Shown here: piece by piece, positions 30,484 to 40,403 of the stretch
Layout of the letters: each line of letters starts with the position of its first letter
Numbering within the stretch: position 1 is the first letter of the stretch
Origin: Nakamurella silvestris
GTDB taxonomy: Bacteria; Actinomycetota; Actinomycetes; Mycobacteriales; Nakamurellaceae
Direction of reading: 5' to 3'
DNA length: 60,819 nucleotides
Assembly: GCA_003576535.1 (NCBI GenBank)
Contig: QXCQ01000068.1
Span: forward strand, 1 to 60,819
Position numbers and translations under genes: made by a program
The notes under the pieces: generated by a model
What the model was told of the DNA's origin: nothing
What the model saw: only the letters and a program-made list of their open reading frames with translations
Database searches by the model: none

Positions 30484-30553
30484 GTTCCCGCGCAGGGTGT
30501 TGCTCCTCGCGCACGTAGTTGCGTGCGCGAGGAGCAAGATCGTGCGCGGGAAC
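30484..30553. repeat. Long palindrome copy 3 (terminator-like)
   Basis: Arms of 32 bp around TAGTTG, with a few mismatches near the middle (GGGTG against GATCG). It lies 30 bp past the dapE stop and 14 bp before the LOG-gene -10 box. Confidence 0.9.
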
Positions 30554-30583
30554 GCCGAAGGGGGCCGGCGAGTTCAGGCGAGT

Positions 30584-31672
30584 TCAGGCCAGGAAGGCCC
30601 GGAGCACCTCGGTCATCTGTCGGATCTGGTCCAGGCTCACCCACTCCTCGCGGGTGTGCGCCAGGGAGGAGTCGCCGCAGCCGTAGTTGACGGCCGGGAT
30701 GCCGAGGGCGGCGAACCGGGACACATCGGTCCAGCCGTATTTGGCGGCGACCTGGCCGCCGGCGGCGGCGATGAACTCGGTGGCCGCCGGTGAGGACAGC
30801 CCCGGCAGCGCGGCGGCGGCCGAATCCAGGACGGTGACGTCGAAACCCTCGAACAGGTCCTTCATCGCCAGCGTCGCCTCCTCGACCGAACGATCCGGGG
30901 CGAAGCGGAAGTTGATCTTGACCGTGCAGGTGTCGGGGATGACGTTGCTGGCCACACCGCCGGTGATGGACACCGCATTGACGCCCTCCCGGTAGCGGCA
31001 GCCGTCGATCTCGACCGTGCGGGACTCGTACTCGTTCAACCGGGCCAGTACCGGCGCGGCGGCGTGGATGGCATTCACCCCGAGCCAGGAGCGGGCGGCG
31101 TGGGAGCGCCGGCCGGCGAGTTCGATCTGGAAGGTGAGCACACCCTGGCAGCCGGCCTCCACCTTGGCGTTGGTGGGCTCGCCGAGGATCGCCAGATCGG
31201 CCACCAGCCACTCCGGCAGCTCCCGCTCGATCCGGCCGAGACCGTTGCGATCGTGTTCCACCTCCTCGCAGTCGTAGAAGACGAGGGTGAGATCCCGGGA
31301 CGGGTCCTCCAGCGTGGCGGCCAGGTGCAGGAACATCGCGTCCCCGGATTTCATGTCCGTGGTTCCGCAGCCGTGCAGGGTGTCACCGTCCAGCCGGGAG
31401 GGCACGTTGTCGGCGATCGGCACGGTGTCCAGGTGGCCGGCGAGCATGACCCGGGTGGCCCGGCCGAGGTTGGTCCGGGCGAGCACGGCATTGCCCGAGC
31501 GCAGCACCTCGAACCGGCCGAGGGCACGCAGCGAGGCCTCGACGGTGTCGGCGATGAGGGCCTCGTCACCGGACACCGAGGGGATGTCCACCAGCAGCCG
31601 GGTCAGTGTTCCGGGGTCCTGGGTGAGGTCGAGGGCGAGGCCGCCGGGGGTCTGCTCATGCGCGTTTTCCAT
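30584..31672 (-). CDS. dapE: Succinyl-diaminopimelate desuccinylase
   Basis: A product of 362 residues of the M20 metallopeptidase family. Metal motifs are [21 protein letters not shown], the catalytic CEEVE and LGEPTN; the dimerisation insert follows. It releases LL-diaminopimelate for cell wall and lysine. The ATG at 31672 is only 23 bp from the divergent ATG at 31696; TACTGT 7 nt before it predicts a leaderless mRNA. Confidence 0.96.
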   Translation of the reverse strand: MENAHEQTPGGLALDLTQDPGTLTRLLVDIPSVSGDEALIADTVEASLRALGRFEVLRSGNAVLARTNLGRATRVMLAGHLDTVPIADNVPSRLDGDTLHGCGTTDMKSGDAMFLHLAATLEDPSRDLTLVFYDCEEVEHDRNGLGRIERELPEWLVADLAILGEPTNAKVEAGCQGVLTFQIELAGRRSHAARSWLGVNAIHAAAPVLARLNEYESRTVEIDGCRYREGVNAVSITGGVASNVIPDTCTVKINFRFAPDRSVEEATLAMKDLFEGFDVTVLDSAAAALPGLSSPAATEFIAAAGGQVAAKYGWTDVSRFAALGIPAVNYGCGDSSLAHTREEWVSLDQIRQMTEVLRAFLA

Positions 31673-31679
31673 GCCCGGG

Positions 31680-31689
31680 ACAGTACCGT
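31680..31689. promoter_or_regulatory. Overlapping divergent leaderless -10 boxes
   Basis: The 10 bp ACAGTACCGT read as TACTGT on the minus strand (31680-31685), 7 nt before the dapE ATG, and TACCGT on the plus strand (31684-31689), 6 nt before the ATG at 31696. Both fit TANNNT and share the central TA, so the two promoters should compete. Confidence 0.55.
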
Positions 31690-31695
31690 CGAGCC

Positions 31696-32616
31696 ATGGC
31701 CCCGAGGTTGACCAGCAACACCAAAGTCGTGATCGTGCTCGTCGCCGCCCTCGCCCTGGTGGCCGGGGCGGTGGTCGCGGGGATCGCGATCTTCCGGTCG
31801 AAGGACGAGGCTGCGAACACTGCGGAGTGTCTGGTCCCGGCGGCGGACGGGACCGATCTGGAGCTGACGGCGGTCAACCTGCAGCACGCCTCCACCATCA
31901 ACGCCGTGGGCATCGCCAAGCACATGACCCCACGGGCGCGGATCATCGCCGTTGCCACCGCCTACCAGGAATCGAGCCTGCGCAACCTGCCGAACGGCGA
32001 CCGGGACTCGGTCGGGCTGTTCCAGCAGCGGCCGAGCCAGGGCTGGGGCACGGTGGAGCAGATCAAGGATCCGATCTACTCGGCCGGGATCTTCTACGAC
32101 CGGTTGATGGAGGTCCCGCACTGGGACACCCTGCCGCTCACCGAAGCCGCCCAGGCCGTCCAGTACTCCGGCTTCCCGGACGCCTATGCCAAGTGGGAGG
32201 ACGAGGCGACCACGCTGGTCGACGGACTCTCCGGGGCGAAACTCGTCACCCTGAGCTGCCGGGCGGGGGCGGCGGCATCGACCGCCGGAGCCCCACCCCG
32301 GGAGCCGCTCGGCGGCACCGAGAACCTGTCGCCTGCCGTCCGGGACCTGCTCTCCGGTGCCCAGGCCGAACTCGGCGGCCTCACCCTGAAGTCCTCCACC
32401 GGCGAGGGCACGGCCGCCACCGTGTCCATCTCGCTGCCGGGGGTCAAGGCCGAGCAGGCCGGCCGGGTCCTCGCCGCCTGGATGGTCGCCCACGAGGCCA
32501 CGCAGCCCTTGGAGTCGGTGGCGGTGCAGAACCGGACCTGGACCGATCACCGCTGGATGGACGAGGGCGACCTGGACAGCGGGCTGGTCTCGATCGTGGT
32601 CGCCCCGCAGTCCTGA
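31696..32616 (+). CDS. Membrane-anchored lysozyme/transglycosylase-like protein
   Basis: A product of 306 residues: signal anchor around 11-33 ([20 protein letters not shown]), then an extracytoplasmic goose-lysozyme/SLT-like helical domain with Glu92 in [31 protein letters not shown] and a downstream NPxYSA-type motif ([15 protein letters not shown]). Homologues are widespread in actinobacteria, often mislabelled heavy metal transporter. The fold suggests murein cleavage, but only Glu92 is an evident catalytic candidate. The C-terminal 100 residues form a separate unknown domain. It is divergent from dapE and precedes dapD. Confidence 0.8.
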   Translation: MAPRLTSNTKVVIVLVAALALVAGAVVAGIAIFRSKDEAANTAECLVPAADGTDLELTAVNLQHASTINAVGIAKHMTPRARIIAVATAYQESSLRNLPNGDRDSVGLFQQRPSQGWGTVEQIKDPIYSAGIFYDRLMEVPHWDTLPLTEAAQAVQYSGFPDAYAKWEDEATTLVDGLSGAKLVTLSCRAGAAASTAGAPPREPLGGTENLSPAVRDLLSGAQAELGGLTLKSSTGEGTAATVSISLPGVKAEQAGRVLAAWMVAHEATQPLESVAVQNRTWTDHRWMDEGDLDSGLVSIVVAPQS

Positions 32617-32643
32617 CGGTTCGGGTGCCGGGGCCTTCCTCGG

Positions 32644-32649
32644 TAACCT
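32644..32649 (+). promoter_or_regulatory. Leaderless -10 box of dapD
   Basis: TAACCT ends 7 nt before the dapD ATG and there is no Shine-Dalgarno sequence. Confidence 0.5.
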
Positions 32650-32656
32650 ACTGCCT

Positions 32657-33616
32657 ATGAGCGAAACCACCGGCGCGTCCGGAACCGGCCTTGCCACTGT
32701 CACCACCGACGGCACCGTCCTCGACGTCTGGTACCCCCAGCCGGTTCTCGGCACCGTCGACGCCGCAGCCGATCAGGCGGACCTGTCTGCTGCCGACCTG
32801 TCCGGCGCCGAGCGCACGGACGAGGTCCGCGGGGTCGAACTGCGCGTGGTCACCACCGTGATCGCCGACCTCCAGACCCCGCCGGTCGACACCGCGGACG
32901 CCTACCTCCGGCTGCATCTGCTGTCGCACCGACTGGTCCAGCCGCGCACGATCAACCTCGACGGCATCTTCGGTCTGCTGCCCAACAACGTGTGGACCTC
33001 CCTGGGCCCCGTCGCCAACGGGGAGACCGAGGCGGTGCGGCTGCGCGCGGTCCGGGCGGGCCTGCGCCTCACGGTGTTCGGGGTCGACAAGTTCCCGCGG
33101 ATGACCGACTACGTCGTGCCGAGCGGGGTCCGCATCGCCGACGCGGACCGGGTCCGGCTGGGTGCCCACCTGGCGTCGGGCACCACCGTCATGCACGAGG
33201 GCTTCTGCAACTTCAACGCCGGCACCCTCGGCACCTCGATGGTGGAAGGCCGTATCTCCCAAGGTGTTCTGGTCGGTGACGGCAGTGACATCGGCGGCGG
33301 GGCCTCGATCATGGGCACCCTGTCCGGTGGCGGCAAACAGCAGGTCTCGATCGGCGCGCGATGCCTGCTGGGCGCGAACTCCGGTCTTGGCATCTCCCTG
33401 GGCGACGACTCCGTCGTCGAGGCGGGCCTGTACCTGACGGCCGGCACCAAGCTGACCCTGACGGAGGACGGGGTCACCCGCACGGTCAAGGCCGGCGAAC
33501 TCTCCGGGGCGAGCGGGCTGCTCTTCCGGCGGAACTCCCTCACCGGAGCGGTCGAGGCGGTGCCGCGGTCCAGCTCCTGGGGTGGGCTCAACGCGGCCCT
33601 GCACGCCGGCCAGTAA
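32657..33616 (+). CDS. dapD: Tetrahydrodipicolinate N-succinyltransferase
   Basis: A product of 319 residues of the actinobacterial DapD type. The left-handed beta-helix hexapeptide repeats cover about 165-260 ([60 protein letters not shown]). It succinylates tetrahydrodipicolinate in the DAP/lysine branch, with DapC and DapE encoded close by. The C-terminus LNAALHAGQ is canonical. Confidence 0.96.
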   Translation: MSETTGASGTGLATVTTDGTVLDVWYPQPVLGTVDAAADQADLSAADLSGAERTDEVRGVELRVVTTVIADLQTPPVDTADAYLRLHLLSHRLVQPRTINLDGIFGLLPNNVWTSLGPVANGETEAVRLRAVRAGLRLTVFGVDKFPRMTDYVVPSGVRIADADRVRLGAHLASGTTVMHEGFCNFNAGTLGTSMVEGRISQGVLVGDGSDIGGGASIMGTLSGGGKQQVSIGARCLLGANSGLGISLGDDSVVEAGLYLTAGTKLTLTEDGVTRTVKAGELSGASGLLFRRNSLTGAVEAVPRSSSWGGLNAALHAGQ

Positions 33617-33628
33617 GACCACACCCCT

Positions 33629-33698
33629 GTTCCCGCGCACGTTGTTGCTCCTCGCGCACGTAGTTACGTGCGCGAGGAGCAACAACGTGCGCGGGAAC
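33629..33698. repeat. Long palindrome copy 4: perfect 34-bp arms
   Basis: The best copy of the family: 34-bp arms beginning GTTCCCGCGCACGTTG are exactly complementary around a 2-base centre (GT). Each arm itself holds CGCGCACG twice. It lies 12 bp past the dapD stop and 8 bp from the dapC stop, so it can terminate both convergent genes. Confidence 0.98.
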
Positions 33699-33706
33699 GG
33701 AAGGTT

Positions 33707-34816
33707 TTAGCGGGTCAGCCGGTCGGCGGCCGCGGCGACCTTGGCATCGGTGGCGGTCAGCGCCACCCGCACGTGACGGTCGCCGGCCGGGCCGTAGAAG
33801 GTGCCGGGCGCCACCAGAATGCCCCGCTCGGCCAACCAGTCGACGGTGTCCGCCGAGGACTCACCACGGGTGCACCACAGGTACAGGCCGGCCTCGGAGT
33901 GGTCGATGGTGAATCCGGCCTCGCCGAGGGCCTCCATCAGCACCGCACGTCGGTCGGCGTACCGGGAGCGCTGGGCCAGCACATGTCCGTCGTCGTCCAG
34001 GGCGGCGACCGCCGCAGCCTGAATCGGCCCGGGCACGATCGCCCCCATGTGCTTGCGGATTCCCAGCAGGGACTTCACCAGGGACGGATCCCCCGACACG
34101 AACCCGACCCGGTAGCCGGCAAGGTTGCTGCGCTTGGACAGGGAGTGCACCGCGAGCAGGTTCGTGTGATCCCCACCCGAGATCTCCCGGTGCAGGATCG
34201 AGATCGGCGACACGTCCCAGCCCATGTCGATGTAGCACTCGTCCGAAGCCAGGATGACACCCTTGGAACGGGCCCAGGTGACGAGATGCCGCAGCTGTTC
34301 CGGTGAGGTCACCGCCCCCGACGGGTTCGACGGGGAGTTGATCCAGAGCAGTTTCGGGGTGGCCTCGGCGAAATGGGCCGGGGTACTTCCCCGCTGCACC
34401 GAACACCCGGCAAGCAGGGCTCCGACCTCGTAGGTCGGGTAGGCCAGCTCCGGGAAACCGACGATGTCGCCGGCTCCCAGCCCCAGCTGGAAGGGCAGTG
34501 AGGCAACGAGTTCCTTGGAACCGACGGTGGGCAGCACCGCGCCCTCGGCGAGGTCGGACACCCCATGGGTGCGGTCGAGCCACGCACAGAAGGCCTTGCG
34601 CAGGCCCGGGGTCCCGTACGTGGCCGGGTAACCCGGCCAGTCGGCGGCGTCGGCCAGCGCCCGGCGAATGGCCGGGGCCACCCGGTCGACGGGGGTGCCG
34701 ACCGACAGGTCGACCAGTCCGTCCGGGTGGGCCAGTGCAGTTTCCTTGGCCGCGATCAGCGTGTCCCAGGGGAATTCGGGGAGACGCGAGGCCCATGTTC
34801 CCGTTGCAGGGATCAC
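33707..34816 (-). CDS. dapC: Succinyldiaminopimelate aminotransferase
   Basis: A product of 369 residues, a class I PLP aminotransferase. SPSNPSG, the PLP Lys in SLSKRSNLAGYRVGF and the Arg near RVALTATD are present. It fits actinobacterial DapC, between DapD and DapE in the pathway. GTG at 34816 is 2 bp from the fdxA stop, the fdxA-dapC pairing seen in mycobacteria. Confidence 0.95.
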   Translation of the reverse strand: MIPATGTWASRLPEFPWDTLIAAKETALAHPDGLVDLSVGTPVDRVAPAIRRALADAADWPGYPATYGTPGLRKAFCAWLDRTHGVSDLAEGAVLPTVGSKELVASLPFQLGLGAGDIVGFPELAYPTYEVGALLAGCSVQRGSTPAHFAEATPKLLWINSPSNPSGAVTSPEQLRHLVTWARSKGVILASDECYIDMGWDVSPISILHREISGGDHTNLLAVHSLSKRSNLAGYRVGFVSGDPSLVKSLLGIRKHMGAIVPGPIQAAAVAALDDDGHVLAQRSRYADRRAVLMEALGEAGFTIDHSEAGLYLWCTRGESSADTVDWLAERGILVAPGTFYGPAGDRHVRVALTATDAKVAAAADRLTR

Positions 34817-34818
34817 GG

Positions 34819-35145
34819 TCAGTGCTCCTCACCCATCGGCGGAAGGGCGGCGACCATCGGATCGTCCTTGGCGATCTTTCCGGTCTTGGAGGCACCACCC
34901 GGGGAGCCGAGGTCGTCGAAGAAGTCGACGTTGGCGCGGTAGTAGTCCTTCCACTGCTCGGGCACGTCATCCTCGTAGAAGATGGCCTCGACCGGGCAGA
35001 CGGGCTCACAGGCGCCGCAGTCCACACACTCGTCGGGGTGGATGTACAGCATCCGTTCGCCCTCGTAGATGCAGTCGACGGGACATTCCTCGACACAGGC
35101 GCGGTCCAGGACGTCGACGCACGGCTCAGCGATCACATAGGTCAC
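34819..35145 (-). CDS. fdxA: 7Fe ferredoxin
   Basis: A product of 108 residues. Cys9, Cys17 and Cys50 fit the [3Fe-4S] ligands; Cys21, Cys40, Cys43 and Cys46 fit the [4Fe-4S] ligands; Cys25 is the usual free cysteine (numbering parallel to Azotobacter FdI). The C-terminal 50 residues are the actinobacterial extension. GTG at 35145 follows GTGGAG at good spacing. It is an electron carrier, perhaps for cytochromes P450, none of which is in the window. Confidence 0.96.
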   Translation of the reverse strand: MTYVIAEPCVDVLDRACVEECPVDCIYEGERMLYIHPDECVDCGACEPVCPVEAIFYEDDVPEQWKDYYRANVDFFDDLGSPGGASKTGKIAKDDPMVAALPPMGEEH

Positions 35146-35297
35146 AGCGGCACTCCACAGCGTTCGTTCTTGCGAATTCGTACTCTCGACAGGTTCGTTC
35201 TCGGGCAGGCTTCGTCTTGTGGATCCAGCTGTGCTCTCCCCGGTCGGGTCGGCGGCCGATCGGGGTCAAGACTCTAGTATTCCCTGCCGAGCCGAGA

Positions 35298-35807
35298 CTA
35301 TGTTAATGGACCTGCTGCGCCGCCCCGGGGACCTTCAGACTGCTCGGCCCTGATCTTCGCGGCGAGGTGGTCACCCCAGATCCCACCGAGGACACCGGCC
35401 CCGACGAGCGCGCCGATGGCCAGTTGCACGGTCAGCCGCCAATCCCGGGCCACCAGCGGATAACCGAAGTAGCCGGGCACCAGGCTGCTGCCCAGGTACG
35501 GGGCGAACGCCAGGTAGCCGACCAGCAGAAACCAGATCAACAGGGGCGCGGATGCGGCCCACAGCGACCCGAGCAGTTTGTAACAGGCCCGGATGGCCCA
35601 GACCAGCACCACACCGACCACCAGCGCACTGATCGGGAAGGGGGTGGAACCCAGGTAGGACGGCAGGAAGGCCAGGCTCAGCAACGTGGCGACCACCACA
35701 AGAAGGCAGCAGAAGGCGACCAGCAGCCAGTCCGCCGCACCACGGGTCGCGACGGCTCCGGCCGGGGTCTGCTCGGGTCCCGGCGAGGGTTCCACCGCGG
35801 CGGTCAT
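35298..35807 (-). CDS. Small four-helix membrane protein coupled to mshB
   Basis: A product of 169 residues with about four transmembrane segments (ADWLLVAFCCLLVVVATLLS, then three more) and a charged C-terminus. It resembles the DUF6113-type proteins found after mshB in actinomycetes. The ATG overlaps the mshB stop (ATGA), so synthesis is coupled. No function is known. Confidence 0.8.
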   Translation of the reverse strand: MTAAVEPSPGPEQTPAGAVATRGAADWLLVAFCCLLVVVATLLSLAFLPSYLGSTPFPISALVVGVVLVWAIRACYKLLGSLWAASAPLLIWFLLVGYLAFAPYLGSSLVPGYFGYPLVARDWRLTVQLAIGALVGAGVLGGIWGDHLAAKIRAEQSEGPRGGAAGPLT

Positions 35808-36640
35808 ACCGTCAGCCCGGCGAAGAGGTCCTGGGCCACCGGGCCGGAGGGGAACGGGGTGCCGGACAGCAGCCGGAAACTCTCCTGTGCCAGCAGCGGC
35901 TGGGCGATGTTGTTCGAGAGGGTGAACCCACCGGGGATCAGGGTCAGCTGGGTGCGGTGGGCGGCCAGCGCGGCCAGGTGGGCCTCGGCCTCTACCGCGA
36001 TGTCGATGGTGACGTCGGTGGTCGTGGACAGGTACCCCAGATCCTCGGCGGTCGGTTCGAGCAACCCGTCGGGGGTGACGAAGTCGGCGAGGGCCTGCTC
36101 GATCACCGCCGCACCCCGCCCTACGGCCAGCACCCGGGGCACGCCTGTCCGTTCGGCCGCCTCCAGACAGATCCGATGGGCCGTCACATGGTCGGGATGG
36201 CCGTAGCCGCCGTCGGCCTCGTAGGTCAGCAACACGTGCGGGCGCACCTCGGTGATGACGGCCACCATCTGGGCCACCGCCTCCGCGTGCCGCGGGCCGT
36301 CGACGCCGGCGTGGATGAAGGCCCGCGGGTGCTCGGCCGACGGGGTGCCCACCATGCCGGAGTCCCGGTAGCAGCCGAGGCCGCCCAGGAGCCGGTGGTC
36401 GGTGACGCCGAGGGCGGAGCAGGCGGCGATCAGTTCGGCCAGCCGGTAACCGCCGAGCTGGTCGGCCCCGTCGGCTTCCAGTCCGTGCAGTTCGGGGGGG
36501 ATGATCTCCCCCTCCTCGCCGAGGTTGCACGTCACCAGCGTCACCTGCGCACCGGATCGGCGGTACCGGGCAAGGGTCCCACCCATGGTGATGGACTCGT
36601 CATCGGGGTGGGCATGTACCGCCAGCAGCCGCCAGGTCAT
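35804..36640 (-). CDS. mshB: GlcNAc-Ins deacetylase of mycothiol synthesis
   Basis: A product of 278 residues of the LmbE/PIG-L zinc deacetylase family. AHPDDE at 10-15 supplies zinc ligands and the catalytic Asp, and GHPDH at 147-151 the remaining His. Mca amidase is the paralogue, but length, C-terminal region and synteny with fdxA/dapC favour MshB. The ATG has TAGGCT 6 nt upstream, so it is probably leaderless. Confidence 0.9.
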   Translation of the reverse strand: MTWRLLAVHAHPDDESITMGGTLARYRRSGAQVTLVTCNLGEEGEIIPPELHGLEADGADQLGGYRLAELIAACSALGVTDHRLLGGLGCYRDSGMVGTPSAEHPRAFIHAGVDGPRHAEAVAQMVAVITEVRPHVLLTYEADGGYGHPDHVTAHRICLEAAERTGVPRVLAVGRGAAVIEQALADFVTPDGLLEPTAEDLGYLSTTTDVTIDIAVEAEAHLAALAAHRTQLTLIPGGFTLSNNIAQPLLAQESFRLLSGTPFPSGPVAQDLFAGLTV

Positions 36641-36646
36641 GGTTCG

Positions 36647-36652
36647 AGCCTA
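36647..36652 (-). promoter_or_regulatory. Leaderless -10 box of mshB
   Basis: TAGGCT on the minus strand ends 6 nt before the mshB ATG. Confidence 0.55.
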
Positions 36653-36694
36653 GAGGTTGGCGGGACACCCCCACGCCCGCTCACCCTCCCCCAA

Positions 36695-36756
36695 CCGCGC
36701 TCCGCCCCGACAATCGCGCTCGCTGCATCACGCGCGGTAGTCGGGGCGGAGCGCGG
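36695..36756. repeat. Inverted repeat between mshB and the PH-protein gene
   Basis: CCGCGCTCCGCCCCGAC and its exact reverse complement are separated by 28 bp containing CGCGCTCGC and ACGCGCG; more GGAGCGCGG copies follow at 36760-36785. It differs from the long palindrome family and lies between divergent genes, so it is not an obvious terminator. Confidence 0.7.
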
Positions 36757-36804
36757 CCGGCGGAGCGCGGTCGGTGGAGCGCGGGGGACGGGGGGCCGCC
36801 GTGT

Positions 36805-36810
36805 CACGAT
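36805..36810 (+). promoter_or_regulatory. Possible leaderless -10 box of the PH-protein gene
   Basis: CACGAT ends 6 nt before the ATG at 36817, as before the gene at 8599. Confidence 0.3.
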
Positions 36811-36816
36811 GGACCG

Positions 36817-37464
36817 ATGAGGGCAACCCCGGATCCGGCACACGGCGCACCGCACACTTTCCGTCCACGGACCGGTCTGTTCGCCTGTGGTCTGTGGGTG
36901 GTCCTGGGTGTGGTCTGGCTGGTGTTCGCGATCAAGGGCGGGGTGGGCCAGTTCTTCACCGAACTGCCGATCGTCGTTTTCCTGTCCACGGTGGTCTGGG
37001 GCACCTGCGGCCGGCCGGTGGTGGTGGTCTCCGAGGACGAGGTGCTGCTGAAGAACGTGGTGCGTGACGTCCACATCCCGTGGGCGGCCCTCGACGGGAT
37101 CGCCACCCAGTACGCCCTGGCCCTGACCACCAAGGACGGGAAGAAGTACAACGCCTGGGCCGCACCGGCCTCCGGTCGTTTCTCCGCCGCGAAGGTCAGC
37201 CAGGAGGATCTGCGTGCCCTGAAATGGCGGGAGTCGGACGGACCCCTGCCTTCCAGTGCCACCCTGCGCAGCGACTCGGGGGCGGCGGCGGCGATCGTCA
37301 AGCTGAACTGGAACCGGGCCAAGGAACGCCTCGCCGCGACGGCCGCACCGGGCACGTCGACGACGCCCGACCAGACCTCGGCCGAGATCCGTTGGGATGT
37401 GGTCACCCTCGCCGTTCTCGCGGTCAGCGGGGTGGCGAGTGTGATCGCCCTGGTGGCCGGCTGA
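36817..37464 (+). CDS. PH-domain membrane protein
   Basis: A product of 215 residues with two N-terminal membrane helices (about 22-40 and 50-66), a bacterial PH-like beta domain (VVVVSEDEVLLKNVVRDVHIPWAAL, YALALTTKDGKKYNAWAAP), a variable linker and a C-terminal helix around 194-214. This is the common actinobacterial DUF-type PH protein next to mshB. Function unknown. It is convergent with the ABC operon. Confidence 0.75.
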   Translation: MRATPDPAHGAPHTFRPRTGLFACGLWVVLGVVWLVFAIKGGVGQFFTELPIVVFLSTVVWGTCGRPVVVVSEDEVLLKNVVRDVHIPWAALDGIATQYALALTTKDGKKYNAWAAPASGRFSAAKVSQEDLRALKWRESDGPLPSSATLRSDSGAAAAIVKLNWNRAKERLAATAAPGTSTTPDQTSAEIRWDVVTLAVLAVSGVASVIALVAG

Positions 37465-37520
37465 GCGACCCCGGGTGAGTAGCTGAGCGACCCCGGGTGA
37501 CCGGCCGGAGCACCGGCCGG
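37462..37520. terminator. Direct repeat plus hairpin between convergent genes
   Basis: CTGAGCGACCCCGGGTGA occurs at 37462-37479, across the stop codon, and again at 37483-37500. CCGGCCGG-AGCA-CCGGCCGG at 37503-37522 then forms a short strong hairpin that may end both convergent units. Confidence 0.6.
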
Positions 37521-37533
37521 CCACCCCTGAGCG

Positions 37534-39339
37534 CTACTCCGGGTCGGCCCCGGCCGCCAACAGGGTGGCCCTGCCCTCGCGCCGGGCCCGCTGCTGTTCG
37601 GGATCGGGCACCGGGGCGGCCGCGATCAGCCGCTTGGTGTACGGGTCCTGCGGGTTGAACAGGATCTCGGCGGCCGAACCGATCTCGGCCAGTTTCCCCT
37701 TGTGCAGCACCGCGATGTCCTTGGCCAGGATCTCGACGACGGCCAGGTCGTGGCTGATGAACAGGCAGGCGAACCCGTACTGCTCCTGCAGGTCCTTGAA
37801 CAGTTCGAGCACGTGGGCCTGGACCGAGACGTCCAGAGCGCTGGTGGGCTCGTCCGCCACCAGCAGCTCCGGCCCCAGGGAGAGAGCGCGCGCGATGCCG
37901 ACCCGCTGCCGCTGACCACCGGAGAGCTCATGGGGGTAGCGGTTGCGGTAGTTCTGCGGCAGCTGCACCGAGTCCAGCAGGGCCTCCACCCGGGTGTTCA
38001 GCTCCACCTTGCGCAACTTCTCGTGCAGGTAGAGGGGCTCGCCGATGGATTCACCGATGGACATCCGTGGGTTCAGCGAGGCCGCCGGGTCCTGGAACAC
38101 GATCGCCACCTTGCGCCGCATCGGCCGGAGCTGTTTGTTCTTCAGCCCCGCGATGTCCACCCCGGCGATCTTCACCGAGCCGGAGGTGATCGGCAGCAGA
38201 CTCACCACCGAGCGTCCGATGGTGGTTTTCCCGGAGCCGGACTCCCCCACCAGACCGAGCATGTCGCCGGGGGCGATGGAGAAGGAGACGTCGTCCACCG
38301 CCCGGAAGGCAGGCACCCGACCCCGGCCGGGATACTCCAGCACCAGGTTCGAGATCTCCAGGGCCGGAACGGCATCCGTGCGTTGCTCGAACCGGGCCTT
38401 GGCCGAGGGCCCCCCGGGAACCTCGAGCGCCGGCTGATCACCGGTGCGCGGCTCGGTGGTGGTGCCGGCGGCAATCGCGGCGGCCTCGGCGGTTTTCGCC
38501 GCCTCGGCCCCGAGGAAGGGCACCGCCGCCAGCAGATCCCGGGTGTACTCGTTCTTGGGTGCACCGAAGATCTCGTGCACCGGCCCGGCCTCGACGATCC
38601 GGCCGAGCCGCATCACCACCACCTGATCGGCCAGGTCGGCCACCACCCCCATGTCGTGGGTGATCAGCAGGATGGCCGAGTTGAGCCGTTGGTGCAGACT
38701 GCGCAGCAGGTCGAGCACCTCCGCCTGGACGGTGACGTCCAGCGCGGTGGTCGGCTCGTCGGCCAGCAGCAGCACCGGATCACAGGCCAGGGCCATGGCG
38801 ATCATGACCCGCTGGCGTTGCCCCCCGGACAGCTGATGGGGGTAGCGGTCGAACCGGGCCTCCGGTTCCGGCAGGTCCACCAGCCGGAACAGCTCGATCG
38901 AGCGCTTCTTCGCCTCGGCCGGGGAGATCGGGAAGTGGGACAGCAATGCCTCGGCCACCTGGAAACCGACGGTCAGCACCGGGTTGAGGGCCGTCATCGG
39001 CTCCTGGAAGATCAGCCCGACATCCTTGCCACGGACGGACCGCAGCAACGACTCCTTGGCCCCGATGAGTTCCCGGCCACGCAGTTTCGCGCTGCCCTTG
39101 ATCCGGGAGTTGGCGGCCAGCAGGCCGAGCAGTCCCATCGAGGACACCGATTTGCCGGAGCCGGATTCACCGACGACGGCCAGCACCTGGCCGGGCATGA
39201 TGTCGAAGCTGACGTCCTCGGAGGCCATCACCCACGAGCCGTCCACGGCGAAGTCGACGCCGAGGCCACGCACACTGAGCACCGGTTCGACGGGCCCGGC
39301 AAGGGCCTCGTCGCCGGTGTGTTTGAAGAGATCGGTCAT
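37534..39339 (-). CDS. Fused OppD-OppF peptide ABC ATPase (operon B)
   Basis: A product of 601 residues carrying two complete nucleotide-binding domains. The first has GESGSGKS at 57-64, LSGGQRQR and [13 protein letters not shown]; the second has [18 protein letters not shown] and [13 protein letters not shown]. Both are of the oligopeptide/nickel family. The linker of about 60 residues is Ala/Thr-rich. It is last in the unit 42098-43981, 40404-41939, 39351-40400, 37534-39339. Confidence 0.93.
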   Translation of the reverse strand: MTDLFKHTGDEALAGPVEPVLSVRGLGVDFAVDGSWVMASEDVSFDIMPGQVLAVVGESGSGKSVSSMGLLGLLAANSRIKGSAKLRGRELIGAKESLLRSVRGKDVGLIFQEPMTALNPVLTVGFQVAEALLSHFPISPAEAKKRSIELFRLVDLPEPEARFDRYPHQLSGGQRQRVMIAMALACDPVLLLADEPTTALDVTVQAEVLDLLRSLHQRLNSAILLITHDMGVVADLADQVVVMRLGRIVEAGPVHEIFGAPKNEYTRDLLAAVPFLGAEAAKTAEAAAIAAGTTTEPRTGDQPALEVPGGPSAKARFEQRTDAVPALEISNLVLEYPGRGRVPAFRAVDDVSFSIAPGDMLGLVGESGSGKTTIGRSVVSLLPITSGSVKIAGVDIAGLKNKQLRPMRRKVAIVFQDPAASLNPRMSIGESIGEPLYLHEKLRKVELNTRVEALLDSVQLPQNYRNRYPHELSGGQRQRVGIARALSLGPELLVADEPTSALDVSVQAHVLELFKDLQEQYGFACLFISHDLAVVEILAKDIAVLHKGKLAEIGSAAEILFNPQDPYTKRLIAAAPVPDPEQQRARREGRATLLAAGADPE

Positions 39340-39350
39340 GGTGTTCCGCC

Positions 39351-40400
39351 CTACGCCTTCATTCGCTTCTGCCGCGGATCAAAGGCATCACGTAAACCGT
39401 CGCCGATGAAGTTGACCGCCAACGAGATCAGGACGATGAACGACCCCGGCCACCAGAACAGCTGGGGCCGGGTGGTCATCGCCTGCCGGTAGTCCTGGAT
39501 CAGCTTGCCCAGGGAGGTGTCCGGCGCCTGGACGCCGAATCCGAGGAAGCTCAGCGCTGATTCCAACAGGATGGCGCTGGAGATCGTCAGGGTGGCCGAC
39601 ACGATGATCACCCCGACGGTGTTCGGCAGGATGTGCCGGAAGATGATCCGCCGCCCGGAGGCACCCACCGATCGCGCGGCCTCGACGAACTCCTTCTCCC
39701 GCAGGGAGAGGAACTCGCCCCGCACGATCCGGGCCAGGCCGGTCCAGATCACCAGACCGAGGAACAGCGCCAGCCCCCAGATGCCCAGGTTGCCGGCCTT
39801 GCGTACCAGCACCGCGGCGATGGCCAGGGTCGGGATGGTGATCATGACGTCGGTGAACCGCATCAGCACCGACTCGGTCCAGCCACGGTAGTACCCGGCC
39901 AGGGCCCCGATCAGGGTGCCGACCAGGGTGGCGATGACGCCGACCACCACGGAGATGATGAGCGACTGCTGCAGTCCGCGCATGGTCAGGGCGAAGAAGT
40001 CCCGGCCGATGTTGTCCTGGCCGAAGGGGTGCTCCCCCAGGCTGAACGGCCAGATCTTCAGGGTCGGCGCCCCGTTGGGCAGGTAGGTGGGCAACGGTGT
40101 CCTGTAGTCCCATTTCCACCAGCCCGGGATCGGGCCGAAGCCGATCGAGCTGAAGGCCAGGACGAAGATCAGGATGAACAGGATCAGCCCGCCCATGGCC
40201 GCCTTGTGCCGGATGAACCGGCGGAAGACCAGTTGGAACTCGGACTGGGCGGCCACCTTCTTCACCGTCGGTGAAGCGGTGATGATGTCGGTGTCCTGGC
40301 TGCCCAGGGTCGCCATCTGCAGTTCGGTGCTCGGCACCGACGCGTGTTCGATCTCCGGGATCTCGCCGGAGCCGTTATCGGGAGTTCTGTTGTCTGTCAT
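39351..40400 (-). CDS. Peptide ABC permease, OppC type (operon B)
   Basis: A product of 349 residues. The cytoplasmic N-terminus of about 65 residues precedes TM1, and six helices follow. GEHPFGQDNIGRDFF and the EAA loop EAARSVGASGRRIIFRHILPN are diagnostic of OppC/DppC. It lies 11 bp before the ATPase gene and 3 bp after the OppB-type gene. Confidence 0.94.
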   Translation of the reverse strand: MTDNRTPDNGSGEIPEIEHASVPSTELQMATLGSQDTDIITASPTVKKVAAQSEFQLVFRRFIRHKAAMGGLILFILIFVLAFSSIGFGPIPGWWKWDYRTPLPTYLPNGAPTLKIWPFSLGEHPFGQDNIGRDFFALTMRGLQQSLIISVVVGVIATLVGTLIGALAGYYRGWTESVLMRFTDVMITIPTLAIAAVLVRKAGNLGIWGLALFLGLVIWTGLARIVRGEFLSLREKEFVEAARSVGASGRRIIFRHILPNTVGVIIVSATLTISSAILLESALSFLGFGVQAPDTSLGKLIQDYRQAMTTRPQLFWWPGSFIVLISLAVNFIGDGLRDAFDPRQKRMKA

Positions 40401-40403
40401 GTC

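Noticed and set aside
34819-35145. A ferredoxin redox system for cytochrome P450 in this window
   Set aside because: No P450 or ferredoxin reductase gene is present; the gene is the conserved fdxA next to dapC.
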